Source of the DNA: Cohnella silvisoli
GTDB lineage: Bacteria > Bacillota > Bacilli > Paenibacillales > Paenibacillaceae
Direction: 5' to 3'
Assembly: GCF_021190915.1 (NCBI RefSeq)
Contig: NZ_JAIOAP010000003.1
Span: 463,374-527,373, forward strand
Length of the DNA stretch: 64,000 bases
Shown: positions 7,817-17,920 of the stretch, in pieces
Layout: each line of letters opens with the position of its first letter
How positions within the stretch are numbered: the first letter of the stretch is position 1
Notes under the pieces: generated by a model
The model's input: only the letters and a program-made list of their open reading frames with translations
The model's database searches: none
Told to the model about the DNA's origin: nothing
Made by a program: the position numbers and the translations under genes

Positions 7817-10800
7817 TTGAACTTGTATAAACGCCTATTAAGTCTGCTGCTATTGTCTTGCATACTCGTAACCTTAATGCCTCCTGAGATTTCTGCCACT
7901 TCACGTTCTTCTGTCGAACCTGCGACAACACATCAAAAGACTGCGCAGTCCGTGCCTCAAAGCTTGTTTGAAGACGTGACACCTTCGGCCTGGTCCTACG
8001 ATTCGGTCATGTATGTCAAGCAGAATGGCCTGTTCAGCGGTACAAGCAAAGATCGCTTTTCGCCTGACGCAACCATGAGTCGTGCCATGTTTGTTACTGT
8101 ACTTGGGCGAATCGCCCAAGTAGATGCAAGTCAATACAAAACTTCCGCATTTACAGATGTGCAGCCGGGCGATTGGTATGCGCCTTATGTGCAATGGGCA
8201 ATCGAACGCGGCATTGCAAGCGGAACCGGCAGCAACAGATTTTCGCCGGACGCCGCAATTTCAAGAGAGCAGATGGCAACGCTGACATTGAAATATTTTG
8301 AAAGCGAAAGTATCCCTTATCAAAAAAACGACAGCACATCTACGCCTAACGACATATCCGACATTTCTTCATGGGCGGTTGATTCGGCGGTAAAGCTTTG
8401 GCAAGCCGGCTTATTTACCGGGGATGCAAAAGGCAATTTCCTACCGCGTTCAAAGGCGACTCGCGCTGAAGCGGCCGCGCTTTTTATGCGTACGGACAAA
8501 GTCGCGAGTTTCAGCGACGGCATAACCTATACGGTTGCGTTTAACCCGAACGGCGGTTCGCCGATCGACAGCCTGAGTCTGAAGCGAGGCGAATCGCTGA
8601 ATCAGCTTCCGCTGGCATTCAAGCCAGGCTCGATTTTCAATGGCTGGTATAAGGATCGTGCTTTTACGCAACCGGTCATGAATGGCGATACCGTCAAGAG
8701 CGACCTGACCTTGTACGCCAATTATATTACATCGCCCGATGATGCTGTGATAATCACTCCGAATGCATACGCAATGGACCAAGCACCGAACTTTAGGATC
8801 GCCGTGAAAGATTCTGCAGGTAAAATGACGGCGGCGGCCGTTCTAGCCGGCATGACATTCAAATCTCCGTCCAATCCTGATTTTGCAGGAATTGCGGTAA
8901 CCGGCTCGAATGGCAACTTTACTGTAGCTGCAAAAAGCGGTGCATTCGAAGAGGGCAGCACCTACCAAATCACTTTGAAGGATACAAATCTTGCTTTCAC
9001 AGGCAAAGACGCAACGACTAGAAATTATATTTTTAGTATTGCCAAACAAGAGGTCATGCGGCTGCCTCTAAATCCTTACATGATTTATTTGAAGTTTTCC
9101 GATATCTCTCAAATGAGCCAGAATGGCGCATCCGTTGCTTCCCCTTCGATCGCTGTAATGAGCGCGAACGTTGGCGGCGGATCGGGTTCGAACTCGGCCC
9201 CTGTTGCGAGCGGTACCTTCCGCTATGACGGAAATACACGCTTGAAGGTGGGCGATACCGTCTCCGTTTATGAAGGGACTCGTCCCGATCTGCGCACTTT
9301 GGATACTTCCGATGATGGCGATATCGCCTATGTAGCGATCACTGCGATCAACGGGAATATCTATTCCTATACCAGCGCAAACCCGACGAACGTTCTTCTT
9401 AAACCGCACGTGCTGCCGGTCGACCCTGCGTCGGACACCGACGGGGACAGGGCGAACCGCTCCATCACGGTCGCTCCGGCGTCGATGGATTATTCCGACG
9501 CCAAATATGCGCCTATGGGTCTTAACTCCGCTACCGTTGCCAGAGTCGGGGACTTCCTCGCGCTCGTCAATATGAGTACGGGAGCCTCTTCAGGCTACGG
9601 GAAAGTGACGTCCGTCTCCAACTCGGGGAATAATTATGTAATCGCTTATACCGATGCGACACAAGATGACATCACTCACGCCCTGGATTTCTATAAGCAG
9701 GAAACGATTAGCGGAGCCGATCTGTTGTCGCAAGCCGATATCGCTTCTTTGGAGGATCAAATCAAGCAGCAAGCGCTGGCAAGCGGATTTGTCGATGAAG
9801 CTGCAAACTATTTGTCAACTGCCGCTTTGCAAACCGACAGCTTCAAAACGTTGATCGCAGCCAACGCCTCAACGACCTTGCAGAAAGACAAAAAATCGGA
9901 AGTCCACATCCTCTCCGCGAAACCGGGAGAAGAGAATACGGAAGTCACCATGCATAACTTGAAGGTTTCAGCAGACATAGGCACGAAGTTATCCCATTTT
10001 CAGAAAAAGTCCGGTTTGCGTCTGAATCTCGCAGTTTCAAGCGATATTCAAGTTTCGACAGGCGCGGACAACGATATTCTTATTCATATGAACGCTGCAT
10101 TTACGGAAGAAATCTCTTTGAGCGTGGGTGTAAATGGCAATACGGTTTGGGGGTATATCGATCTGGGACTGTTCGATCTCCCGTATCCCAAGGACTATCA
10201 AGCAAGCGCCAACCTGGACGCCTTCACGTTTACGAGCATAGACGCGTCTGCGCAGATCGGCACCGTGGCAGCGGATACTCCGCGTGATCGCTGGACGAAT
10301 ATTTGGAATACTGCCAAAAACAAAGTAGACATCAAGGCGCAACTGAAAGCGGTTCTGGAGCAGACGCCTTCCACTCCGGCCAAGGTAAACGCCGATACGC
10401 TGGTGGAAAGCTATCAAGCTATGCTGGAGAACGAGACGGATTGGGTTGACTTGGTAGAGGAAGAAATCTTCGAATTAGACAGACACCTGTTATTGGGTCT
10501 TCTTCATATCAACTTTACAGGAAATTTCGTCATCAGCATGAATCCGAATATTGCCCTGGGGATCGGCTTCAGCTATGAATCCGCGAAGAGATATACGGCC
10601 AGCTTCAAACTCAGCGAAGGATCGCCTTCTTTCGGTACTGTGGATTTACCGGGCGACGGCACCTATAATTTCTATTTCTATGTCATGGGAACACTAGGCC
10701 TAAAGGCAGGAATTCGTCTCGAACTGGCGGCTGGTTTGTTCCACATCGAATTGGACAGTATCGGGATCACGGCAGAAGGCGGCGCCTACCTTCAACTCTA

Positions 10801-12934
10801 CGGTTTTTTCTATTACGAAATCTCATCTTCGGCGCCGACAAAAACGTTAGGAGCGCTGTTCCTGGAGATCGGCATGTATGCGGAGGCAGAGTGGGAAGCA
10901 CAGATTCTCGGTGGGTCATTCTCGTATTCCGACCTCTTTTATAGCGAGTACTGGCCGCTATATAGAGCCGGCACACCGAATGGTCATTTCATCGGTTTCG
11001 CCTATGAAGAAGAAGCAGCGCCTTCCTTTGTCGCTTTTGAGCAGAAAGTGTTCCCATCGATCGGGGACGCCTTGAAACTGAACGATTTGAATCTGGTAAC
11101 GGGCGAAATCATTACAGGCAAAGATCAACCACAGAACTACACAATCACTTTTAATAACAATAAGTTTACGTACGATCCGAAGACATTCCGTGTATCCGTA
11201 TCGCCCAATGCCACGGATGATATTCTCACCAGCAAGATGACTGTAACGTGGAAGGGCTCAACGACAGGTTTAAATTCTCTTCCCTACTCGCGCGATATTA
11301 ATTTGACCTGGTACAAGAGTGGATACCACTCTATTACCTTGAATCCTAATGTCCCATTAGTAAACGGTCAAGATCCAAGAGAGGAAGTTCGGGTGAACGA
11401 GTACGGGCGGGTTGTTCAGCCGGTCAACACGTCAATCAAAAATTTAAAAAGATTAACAAACGTGCCCAAAAGAACTGGATATACCTTCAAGGGATGGGCC
11501 TTGGATCCTGAAGGAACGAAACCTTACATCATTCCTGATATCATGCCGGCAGGAAATATAACGCTTTATGCGCAATGGACACCGCACACGAATATACCCT
11601 ACTTGGTTGATTACATTACGGTAGATCCCAATACAGGGAATCGCACCACCAAGAAAAAAGATACCTTTTCCGGTACGGCAGGCGCTTCCGTTTCACCGGC
11701 GCCGATAGCAATCGAAGGCTATGATACACCGCCAACACGAACCATTACAATATTCGGAACCGGTTTATCGAAACTGAGCTACGAATACCTGCCTGCCACG
11801 CGCAAAATGACTTTCTATGCCGATCCGGGCGGAACCTCGATCGTTTATTCGGCCAGAAGCTTATCGAAGGTACCCGATAGTGCAGTGCCGAATTTCACAA
11901 AACCCGGCTATACCTTTGTCGGCTGGTCACAGGCAATTCCAGGCACCATGCCGTCAAGCGACACCACTTACACAGCGACCTGGAAAGTACGTACCGATAC
12001 GCCTTACCGTGTTTCGAACAGGCTGCAAGGTGTCGGAAGCACTTCGCTTTACGTTGAAGCCGACACGGGAAGTTTTCAAGGGACAACCGGCGCGCTAGCG
12101 GCGCCAGCGATCCAGCAGTATCCCGGTTTTACCTATGACTTTAACATAGCCTATGACAGCAGCGGTAAAGCATTGGCAACGAGTACGGTTGCAGCCGATG
12201 GAAGCCTCACGATCGTGCGTTATTACACACGCAACAGCTACAACTTGACGTTTGATGCAAACGGAGGCACTGTCGGTTCCACAGATCGAGTTCAGTACGG
12301 CACTGCCATACAGGCGCCAACCGTAACGAAATCAGGCTGTACTTTCACAGGTTGGTCGCCCGCGCTGGCAAGCACAATGCCGGCCCAAGACGCCACCTAT
12401 TCTGCACAATGGAATTGTTCGCCACCGCCACAGCCGCCGGCACCGGTGCTTAGCGGCGCCAAGTCGGTTCTGTCCAATGCGAACGGGAATGTGAGCGGGG
12501 TCAGCCTTTCGGCTCCGAGTACGCTGACAGTGGGTCAGTTGTTGAGCGGGTTGACGGTATCCCCTCACGCTACAGCCCAAGTGTTGGATCAAGCCTTGGC
12601 GCCTGTCACCGATCAGACGGCCGATATCATTTCAAGTATGATCGTACGCGTTACCGCTCAAAATTCGTCTACTGCGGATTATCATATTCTGTATAACGAC
12701 GTTGAAGTGACATCGAGTAGCTATCAAATTGATCAGAACGCAGGGACGATTACCGTGCCTTCCAATACTTATGGCATGACTCTATCTTTAATTGCACCAG
12801 CGAATGGAAGCTATAAAGCCTATGACCAGATCAACACAGAAATTTCACATGGATATTTCATGCAAAGCGGAGACACGCTAGTCGTAACCGCACAGGACGG
12901 TACTCAGAAGACGTATACCTTTGTCGTACAGTAA
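7817..12934 (+). CDS. Giant S-layer-homology surface protein with InlB-type repeats
   Basis: 1705 aa. The start is TTG at 7817, with AGGAGG 5 nt upstream; no better in-frame ATG exists. A signal peptide (MNLYKRLLSLLLLSCILVTL) ends around ATS. Three SLH domains lie at residues about 48-225 (FEDV-SYDSVMYVKQNGLF, FTDVQPGDWYAPYVQWAIERG, WAVDSAVKLWQAGLF), predicted to bind secondary cell-wall polymer. An InlB/Flg_new repeat is near 235-290. A long unassigned region (about 300-1190) follows, then Listeria-Bacteroides-type repeats near 1190-1255, 1330-1390 and 1470-1530 (FDANGGTV, GYTFVGWSQ), with MucBP-like stretches between. A Pro-rich linker (CSPPPQPPAP) leads to a C-terminal cadherin-like sandwich domain. 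Likely exported and wall-bound; the ligand is unknown. Confidence 0.85.
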   Translation: MNLYKRLLSLLLLSCILVTLMPPEISATSRSSVEPATTHQKTAQSVPQSLFEDVTPSAWSYDSVMYVKQNGLFSGTSKDRFSPDATMSRAMFVTVLGRIAQVDASQYKTSAFTDVQPGDWYAPYVQWAIERGIASGTGSNRFSPDAAISREQMATLTLKYFESESIPYQKNDSTSTPNDISDISSWAVDSAVKLWQAGLFTGDAKGNFLPRSKATRAEAAALFMRTDKVASFSDGITYTVAFNPNGGSPIDSLSLKRGESLNQLPLAFKPGSIFNGWYKDRAFTQPVMNGDTVKSDLTLYANYITSPDDAVIITPNAYAMDQAPNFRIAVKDSAGKMTAAAVLAGMTFKSPSNPDFAGIAVTGSNGNFTVAAKSGAFEEGSTYQITLKDTNLAFTGKDATTRNYIFSIAKQEVMRLPLNPYMIYLKFSDISQMSQNGASVASPSIAVMSANVGGGSGSNSAPVASGTFRYDGNTRLKVGDTVSVYEGTRPDLRTLDTSDDGDIAYVAITAINGNIYSYTSANPTNVLLKPHVLPVDPASDTDGDRANRSITVAPASMDYSDAKYAPMGLNSATVARVGDFLALVNMSTGASSGYGKVTSVSNSGNNYVIAYTDATQDDITHALDFYKQETISGADLLSQADIASLEDQIKQQALASGFVDEAANYLSTAALQTDSFKTLIAANASTTLQKDKKSEVHILSAKPGEENTEVTMHNLKVSADIGTKLSHFQKKSGLRLNLAVSSDIQVSTGADNDILIHMNAAFTEEISLSVGVNGNTVWGYIDLGLFDLPYPKDYQASANLDAFTFTSIDASAQIGTVAADTPRDRWTNIWNTAKNKVDIKAQLKAVLEQTPSTPAKVNADTLVESYQAMLENETDWVDLVEEEIFELDRHLLLGLLHINFTGNFVISMNPNIALGIGFSYESAKRYTASFKLSEGSPSFGTVDLPGDGTYNFYFYVMGTLGLKAGIRLELAAGLFHIELDSIGITAEGGAYLQLYGFFYYEISSSAPTKTLGALFLEIGMYAEAEWEAQILGGSFSYSDLFYSEYWPLYRAGTPNGHFIGFAYEEEAAPSFVAFEQKVFPSIGDALKLNDLNLVTGEIITGKDQPQNYTITFNNNKFTYDPKTFRVSVSPNATDDILTSKMTVTWKGSTTGLNSLPYSRDINLTWYKSGYHSITLNPNVPLVNGQDPREEVRVNEYGRVVQPVNTSIKNLKRLTNVPKRTGYTFKGWALDPEGTKPYIIPDIMPAGNITLYAQWTPHTNIPYLVDYITVDPNTGNRTTKKKDTFSGTAGASVSPAPIAIEGYDTPPTRTITIFGTGLSKLSYEYLPATRKMTFYADPGGTSIVYSARSLSKVPDSAVPNFTKPGYTFVGWSQAIPGTMPSSDTTYTATWKVRTDTPYRVSNRLQGVGSTSLYVEADTGSFQGTTGALAAPAIQQYPGFTYDFNIAYDSSGKALATSTVAADGSLTIVRYYTRNSYNLTFDANGGTVGSTDRVQYGTAIQAPTVTKSGCTFTGWSPALASTMPAQDATYSAQWNCSPPPQPPAPVLSGAKSVLSNANGNVSGVSLSAPSTLTVGQLLSGLTVSPHATAQVLDQALAPVTDQTADIISSMIVRVTAQNSSTADYHILYNDVEVTSSSYQIDQNAGTITVPSNTYGMTLSLIAPANGSYKAYDQINTEISHGYFMQSGDTLVVTAQDGTQKTYTFVVQ

Positions 12935-12960
12935 GTTCATAGAAAATCATGGCACGTAAC

Positions 12961-13007
12961 AATAAAATCGCCCGCAGCTGGTCACAGCAGGCGGGCGATT
13001 TTATTTT
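12961..13007. terminator. Bidirectional terminator between the SLH gene and the response-regulator gene
   Basis: AATAAAATCGCCCGC and GCGGGCGATTTTATT form a long GC-rich stem with A/T tracts on both sides. It separates two convergent genes. Confidence 0.8.
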
Positions 13008-13022
13008 CCGGACGCTATTTGT

Positions 13023-13952
13023 TCAGAGCATTTTTTTCATTTCAAAGTACTTGGCTTTTTTCTCATCGCCGCGTTCCCTATGATACTGGATCAGAATATT
13101 TAATGCATTTTCGAACCTTACATCGTACGGTTGCTGTATACTTAATGTCCATGAATAAAGCTTGTTTTCAAATAACATGCCTTTGTACAGCTCCACCATT
13201 TGCTCGAGGATTTCCATTTTACTCTTATCTTCATTATAACTTTTACTGAAGTGATCGAACTCCAACAAATCCACTTTAATGTCTTCGATGTTGAGCCAAA
13301 TGTTCCCGAGTCTGCTCTTGATCAAATGATGGATGCCAAAAGCCTCGAATCGCTTCTTTAGGTTATATTGCGTCGTATATAAGTTTGCATACCCTTTATC
13401 CATTTCCAAATCGGGCCACAAGTCATTAATGATTCGTTCTCTGGACACGTACTTGCCGTTCATACATAACAAATAGGCGAGAAGCTCTTCCGTTTTTTTG
13501 GTTCGCCAATTGTCGTCGATCAATTTCCCATCTATAAGTACGGAAAAATCGCCAAAACACTTCATCTCAATTTTGTGTCCGATGCCGGTTTTGCTTCTAA
13601 TCTTCTTTATTTTTTCCAATGTGACATAAAGCTGTTCGTACTTCACCGGTTTAACGAGAAAATCCAACGCTTTTGTTTCAAGCGTGTCCGACACATAGGC
13701 ATGGTGAGCACTTGTGAAAACAAAATCCATTTCCGGTCTTTTTTTGAACATCATCCCCAACAAATTTATGCCATCGATCTCCGGCATTTCGATATCCAGA
13801 AAAGCAAGGTCGGGCTGTATGCTGCTCATTTCTTCCAAGGCTGTTGTAGGATCTTCATACATCGCAACGACTTCGACATCCGCAATTTTCTCCAACTTGT
13901 TTTTCAAGTTCCGCAGCGCATAATATTCGTCATCTACAATAATAACTCTCAT
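13023..13952 (-). CDS. Response regulator with SARP/BTAD-type output domain
   Basis: 309 aa. Receiver domain at residues 1-120: acidic pocket VDDEYYA, phospho-acceptor Asp in LAFLDIEMPEIDG near residue 53, conserved Ser/Thr in FVFTSAH, Lys in FLVKPVKYEQ. From about residue 130 there is an OmpR/SARP-like winged helix (TKKTEELLAYLLCMNGKYVSRER) and a bacterial transcriptional activation domain to the end. It overlaps the kinase gene by 4 nt (ATGA), so the two are translationally coupled. The target genes are not visible; the convergent SLH gene is only a candidate. Confidence 0.8.
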   Translation of the reverse strand: MRVIIVDDEYYALRNLKNKLEKIADVEVVAMYEDPTTALEEMSSIQPDLAFLDIEMPEIDGINLLGMMFKKRPEMDFVFTSAHHAYVSDTLETKALDFLVKPVKYEQLYVTLEKIKKIRSKTGIGHKIEMKCFGDFSVLIDGKLIDDNWRTKKTEELLAYLLCMNGKYVSRERIINDLWPDLEMDKGYANLYTTQYNLKKRFEAFGIHHLIKSRLGNIWLNIEDIKVDLLEFDHFSKSYNEDKSKMEILEQMVELYKGMLFENKLYSWTLSIQQPYDVRFENALNILIQYHRERGDEKKAKYFEMKKML

Positions 13953-15772
13953 GGCTGCTCCTTAATGGGTACGTCAAAACGAACCGCAGTTCCTTTACCC
14001 TTCTCGCTGACGATTTGAAGCTGCGTTCCATACTCGGCCTTTAGCCGCGCGTTTATGCTGGCTAGCCCAATGCCCTTGTTGGGCGAGTATTCAAGCAGTT
14101 TATATTTGTCCGCGTCTTCAATGCCGACGCCGTCGTCTTCTACCGCTATGAAGTAGCCCTGTTCAAGCTCTTTAACCCTGATCGTGACTGTTCCTGCAAT
14201 TTTCCTTTTACGTATACCGTGTTTAATCGCATTTTCTACCAAGGGTTGAATCACCATGCGCGGCACCTTCAACTGAATGCCTGGATCAATTTCATAGTTG
14301 ACGAATATTTTGTCAGGAAACCGGGCTTGCTCAATGCGAACATAAAACTTGACTGCATCCAACTCCTCATGGATAGAAATATATCTTTCCGAATTGCTGT
14401 AATCGAATATATTTCTGAGATAATGGGATAAATCGTTGACCAAACTTCCCGCTTTTTCTTTGTTTTCGGCAATAACCCCTTCTATCACATTCAAGGTATT
14501 ATGAACAAAATGAGGATCCATTTGTGCCCGTATAAAAGCAAGCTCAAACTGCCTGGCTTGAATCTCGGAATTTTCAAATAGAATTTGATTGCGTTGCTTC
14601 TCTTCATTTAAATCATTTATGATTTCTGCGAGAGACAGGGCAAAGGCGATAGCGGAGACACAAGAAAGAAAAAATAAGTAATAAATCATAATGTAACTTT
14701 GAGGCAGCAACCCGAAAACCATCAAATAAAACAGGATTATCGACACAATACACAAGAGCCATGCCGTTATGAGTTGCGGCGAACGAATAATTTTGTACCT
14801 TATTCCTTTAAACATAATCATAAAATACAATACGTACACCACAGAAGATGCGCCCGCACTAAATGCTCCCAGCTCTTTACTGACGAAAAGAAACAGCAAT
14901 AAATTGATGGGGAAGTAAACGATGAGCAGCTTTAAACAAAAATCGATCTTCGGGAACCTGGTTTGGGTCTGAAAAATCGCTCTCATAAAAATGGCGATGG
15001 CAAGCGACATAAGAATGCCGATGCCCGCGGAATAATCCGCAATCCAATAGGCGTACTTGAAGCCCGTGATGTTTAAAAGTCCCGTCGTTGCTGCGTTCCA
15101 TAACAAGGTGGCGAAAACAAAAAAGCAGTATTTAATAAAAGTTTTGTTTTTTATGGCTAAGCCCATAATCAAATGATAAAAAAACAATGCCGCCAAAACG
15201 CCGAATAAGATGCCCCCTGCCAAGACGTTTATCATGCTTGTCTTCCTGAAGAGATCGTCATTTACGATTTGGACAATAAAGTTTTGTCCGTATAACGATT
15301 TGCTTGTCATGTATATGTACTGATTATGATCAAAATGAGGCGGGATTTTGAATGCGGGGTAGACATAGCCGATCTCATCGGAATTGCTCTTATACGCGAA
15401 CCCGAAATGCTTTATTTCGTAATCGTTACTTGTCGGGAGGTAAATCGTTACATCTTCAAAAAGAGGGTTGTTTATTGTAAGGTAATTGATTTCATCCGCG
15501 TTATACCGATTTAATTTTATTTTGAACCATAATCGGACCGGAGAATAGCCAACCTTGGAATAGTTGCCAGGCAAAGCTACGAATTGATCGCTGACTTTAA
15601 CTTCGGACAAAGTCATGTTGCCTGAATTGTCTTGTAGAATCTCCATACTGATATCATCTTTGGATTTGTTCGCATCCTGAAAGTAAATGACGAAAACGAA
15701 TGCGGTGCAAAGCGATATGGACAAAAAAATGGTCATTATTTTCATTAAAAATATAGTAGATTCCGATCTCAT
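13949..15772 (-). CDS. 7TMR-DISM sensor histidine kinase
   Basis: 607 aa. The ATG at 15772 is preferred over one 6 nt upstream because GGGGAG then has normal spacing. Layout: one N-terminal membrane segment, an extracytoplasmic 7TMR-DISMED2-like beta domain (about residues 40-170, with VRLWFKIKLN), seven membrane helices (about 175-385), a short coiled coil, then a LytS/His_kinase-type domain with the phospho-acceptor His in FIRAQMDPHFVHNTLN near residue 425 and an HATPase_c domain (VIQPLVENAIKHGIRK, VEDDGVGI, GIGLASINARL). It probably senses a carbohydrate or envelope signal and phosphorylates the coupled SARP-type regulator. Confidence 0.85.
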   Translation of the reverse strand: MRSESTIFLMKIMTIFLSISLCTAFVFVIYFQDANKSKDDISMEILQDNSGNMTLSEVKVSDQFVALPGNYSKVGYSPVRLWFKIKLNRYNADEINYLTINNPLFEDVTIYLPTSNDYEIKHFGFAYKSNSDEIGYVYPAFKIPPHFDHNQYIYMTSKSLYGQNFIVQIVNDDLFRKTSMINVLAGGILFGVLAALFFYHLIMGLAIKNKTFIKYCFFVFATLLWNAATTGLLNITGFKYAYWIADYSAGIGILMSLAIAIFMRAIFQTQTRFPKIDFCLKLLIVYFPINLLLFLFVSKELGAFSAGASSVVYVLYFMIMFKGIRYKIIRSPQLITAWLLCIVSIILFYLMVFGLLPQSYIMIYYLFFLSCVSAIAFALSLAEIINDLNEEKQRNQILFENSEIQARQFELAFIRAQMDPHFVHNTLNVIEGVIAENKEKAGSLVNDLSHYLRNIFDYSNSERYISIHEELDAVKFYVRIEQARFPDKIFVNYEIDPGIQLKVPRMVIQPLVENAIKHGIRKRKIAGTVTIRVKELEQGYFIAVEDDGVGIEDADKYKLLEYSPNKGIGLASINARLKAEYGTQLQIVSEKGKGTAVRFDVPIKEQP

Positions 15773-15983
15773 AAACATACTCCCCAGTAAACTCGGACGA
15801 TGTCGATTCTTGGAGCAATTCTACCATGGTTCCGTCCATCCTTCAATCTGTCAGCTTTAATCGGTCCAAACCGAAAAAATGTAAAAGTTGATTCATCGAA
15901 CTGTGTTGCTCTCAATGAACTCGTATTACTTTAATGCATTCAACTTATTCATGAGTCCGGCAAGAATAATTATAATCTTGTCA

Positions 15984-16018
15984 GGACGGAAGCCGCGTTG
16001 TCCGCGCAGCTTCCGTCC
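15984..16018 (-). terminator. Hairpin after the DinB-like gene
   Basis: GGACGGAAGC and GCTTCCGTCC form a perfect 10-bp stem with a 15-nt loop just past the stop codon. The T-run behind it is weak. Confidence 0.5.
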
Positions 16019-16033
16019 CAATCTTCCGGACGA

Positions 16034-16543
16034 CTAACTCAAGTACCGATTTCGGATGACCCCCATGTGATGAAGTTCGTGTCCCGCGATGCCGTACGCG
16101 AGGGCGCGCGCCGTAATGCTTACGTTGTTGGCTATGCCCTTGCGGGACCAAGCCTCTGCCGGCAACCCGCGCAGCAGCGTGATCGTCGATTGCCGTACGG
16201 CCCGGTAGTCTTTGGCCAATTGCGCGATTGTCCAGCTTCCGAAAGGAGAAATGAACAATTCCTGGTCGAAACCGGGCAGAGGCGTCTGGTCCCCTCTTGC
16301 GAACCGGAGCAGGCGGTAGGTCATGACGCGTTCCCCGTCCGCGATGTGGCCCACGACTTCTTTCAGCATCCATTTTCCTTCCGCATACCGATACGCGCCC
16401 TGGCTTTCGGTCAACGATGCCAGTAGCTCGGTCATTTGCTTTTCCTGGGTGAGCAGAATGTCGATGATGTTGCCTTCCGGCACCAACCGGATATACTCGC
16501 CGAAGTCCCCGGCGTATTCTTCTTCTGACGGTCTTTGGTTCAT
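16034..16543 (-). CDS. DinB-family protein (DinB_2 superfamily)
   Basis: 169 aa. The start MNQRPSEEE at 16543 has GAGAGGGG upstream; the 25 extra codons of the longer frame are unsupported. It is a four-helix metal-binding fold with the three expected histidines: VVGHIADGERV near residue 64, and GHELHHMGVIRNRYL at the C-terminus. DinB/DUF664 proteins include thiol transferases using bacillithiol; the substrate cannot be assigned. A second, distinct DinB-like gene lies 150 nt upstream on the same strand, so the two may be cotranscribed. Confidence 0.75.
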   Translation of the reverse strand: MNQRPSEEEYAGDFGEYIRLVPEGNIIDILLTQEKQMTELLASLTESQGAYRYAEGKWMLKEVVGHIADGERVMTYRLLRFARGDQTPLPGFDQELFISPFGSWTIAQLAKDYRAVRQSTITLLRGLPAEAWSRKGIANNVSITARALAYGIAGHELHHMGVIRNRYLS

Positions 16544-16693
16544 GCGTGGTCCCCTCTCTATGGAGATATAGAAAATTATAGCACGTGTGCAACACTGCGT
16601 GGGCTCAACTAGCGACAATGACCCTATTTTCGTGTCGTTTGCTTACAATGTCCACACATTTGTGTCGTCAGACATGATTATTATTAGGCCCCG

Positions 16694-17149
16694 TTAGAGC
16701 CTCGCGAACGTGATGTAATCGACTTGGGCAGGCTCTGCCGATTCGATCCGAAGTGCCCGGTTGATCTGTCCCCGGTGATATTGCCCATGTAAGAGGACAT
16801 GCGACAGAATGTCCCGGACGGACGTTCGGAACGGAACTCCGCTCTGGTTCGCATAGTCGATCATCTCGTCCAACTCGGATTCCTCGAGCCCTTCGATATA
16901 GGCGCGATATTGCTCGGCGTTTTCTTCGAACATCGTCCGGATCGCCGTCAGGTCTTCCGCTTCCTCCCACAACGAATATTGGAAGCTGCCCTTGCCCTGC
17001 AATCGGGACAGCCAGACTCGTTCCGCGACCGCGACGTGCCGAACCAGCTTCAGAAGGTCCTTGTTCTTCGTCTCACTCTCCTCGAGCGAGTCCAAGATGC
17101 GTGCGTTCGCCCAGTACAGGTGGTCCATCATGCACTTGATCGTCTTCAT
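16694..17149 (-). CDS. DinB-family protein (damage-inducible, DUF664-like)
   Basis: 151 aa. GAGGGGG precedes the ATG. Metal-ligand histidines are in LLKLVRHVAVAERVW near residue 37 and HVLLHGQYHRGQINRAL near residue 117, the standard DinB pattern, and MDHLYWANARIL is the typical first helix. Unrelated in detail to the neighbouring DinB protein, so the pair is not a recent duplication. Probably a cytoplasmic bacillithiol-linked transferase or an orphan of that fold. Confidence 0.75.
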   Translation of the reverse strand: MKTIKCMMDHLYWANARILDSLEESETKNKDLLKLVRHVAVAERVWLSRLQGKGSFQYSLWEEAEDLTAIRTMFEENAEQYRAYIEGLEESELDEMIDYANQSGVPFRTSVRDILSHVLLHGQYHRGQINRALRIESAEPAQVDYITFARL

Positions 17150-17190
17150 TTCGGTTTCCCCCTCTTCGTCTCATCGATTACTTGAACCTA

Positions 17191-17210
17191 CTGTTATCCG
17201 TTAGCGTAAT
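17191..17210. repeat. R2 box
   Basis: CTGTTATCCGTTAGCGTAAT, a copy of the R2 intergenic motif just downstream of the neighbouring minus-strand gene's stop. Confidence 0.5.
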
Positions 17211-17216
17211 CAAACT

Positions 17217-17816
17217 TTATTTTATATCGGTTCTTTGAAGCCATATTGCCTCAATATTCTCAATGTTGTTATCACTCATAAATTTTAGAGTGCTTATTTC
17301 AATATTCTCTAATAACTTTAACCACGAGGAATCGTATAAGCTGTAATGATCCCCTTCCTTAATTGCTGATAACCAGGTATTGTTTAGCTCTTGAACTTTA
17401 CTTATTATAATTTTCGTATTTGCATCCAATACACTTTCATGAGCTTCATCCCAGTCATAAGATAATCGTGTAATCTTTATTGCATTTAATGAACTTTGAT
17501 CATGCTGAAAATCATCTTCTCGCATATTGAACTTAATTGCCATTTCTCTATATTTCAAGATGATATCTCTGATACTTTCATTACTCCTCATCAGTGAGTT
17601 CACCTGTGTTTGTGAAATGCTCTCTGAAATCAACACCTCACTATAAACAGAATTATTATTCTGTATGGTGGTGATAAGCTGTCGGAAATCCGCGTTTAGA
17701 TTGTTGGATATATAGGATTTGTACATCTCCTTTGTCTTATATTGTGAAAAACTGAAAAAAATCAGAAGAAGAACAACAATACCCAAGAGCAGTTTATAAT
17801 ATTTTATTTGCTTCAA
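17217..17816 (-). CDS. Small membrane-anchored protein of unknown function
   Basis: 199 aa from a TTG start at 17816; AGGAGGTG lies 8-10 nt upstream and no ATG in frame has a site. One transmembrane helix near the N-terminus (KLLLGIVVLLLIFFSFSQY) and a helical extracytoplasmic remainder with conserved-looking Trp residues (LNNTWLSAI, SSWLKLLENI, IEAIWLQ). Not recognised. The topology resembles sensor or anti-sigma ectodomains but no motif supports this. The next gene downstream in transcription is a DinB gene about 70 nt away; upstream is a lipoprotein gene. Confidence 0.6.
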   Translation of the reverse strand: MKQIKYYKLLLGIVVLLLIFFSFSQYKTKEMYKSYISNNLNADFRQLITTIQNNNSVYSEVLISESISQTQVNSLMRSNESIRDIILKYREMAIKFNMREDDFQHDQSSLNAIKITRLSYDWDEAHESVLDANTKIIISKVQELNNTWLSAIKEGDHYSLYDSSWLKLLENIEISTLKFMSDNNIENIEAIWLQRTDIK

Positions 17817-17878
17817 TTGTAAAACACCTCCTAGAACATATTCGCGAATTAGCAATAAAACCCTTTCAACTTTCCTGC

Positions 17879-17902
17879 CCTATCGTACCCGTTAGCGGAA
17901 CG
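17879..17902. repeat. R2 box
   Basis: CCTATCGTACCCGTTAGCGGAAC, a diverged R2 copy between the membrane-protein and lipoprotein genes. Confidence 0.45.
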
Positions 17903-17920
17903 AAGTTACCTCGATTACAA

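Noticed and set aside
15981..16595. 204-codon minus-strand frame
   Set aside because: Overlaps the DinB-family gene in another frame and is Arg/Gly/His-rich; the DinB frame has the histidine motif and a ribosome site.
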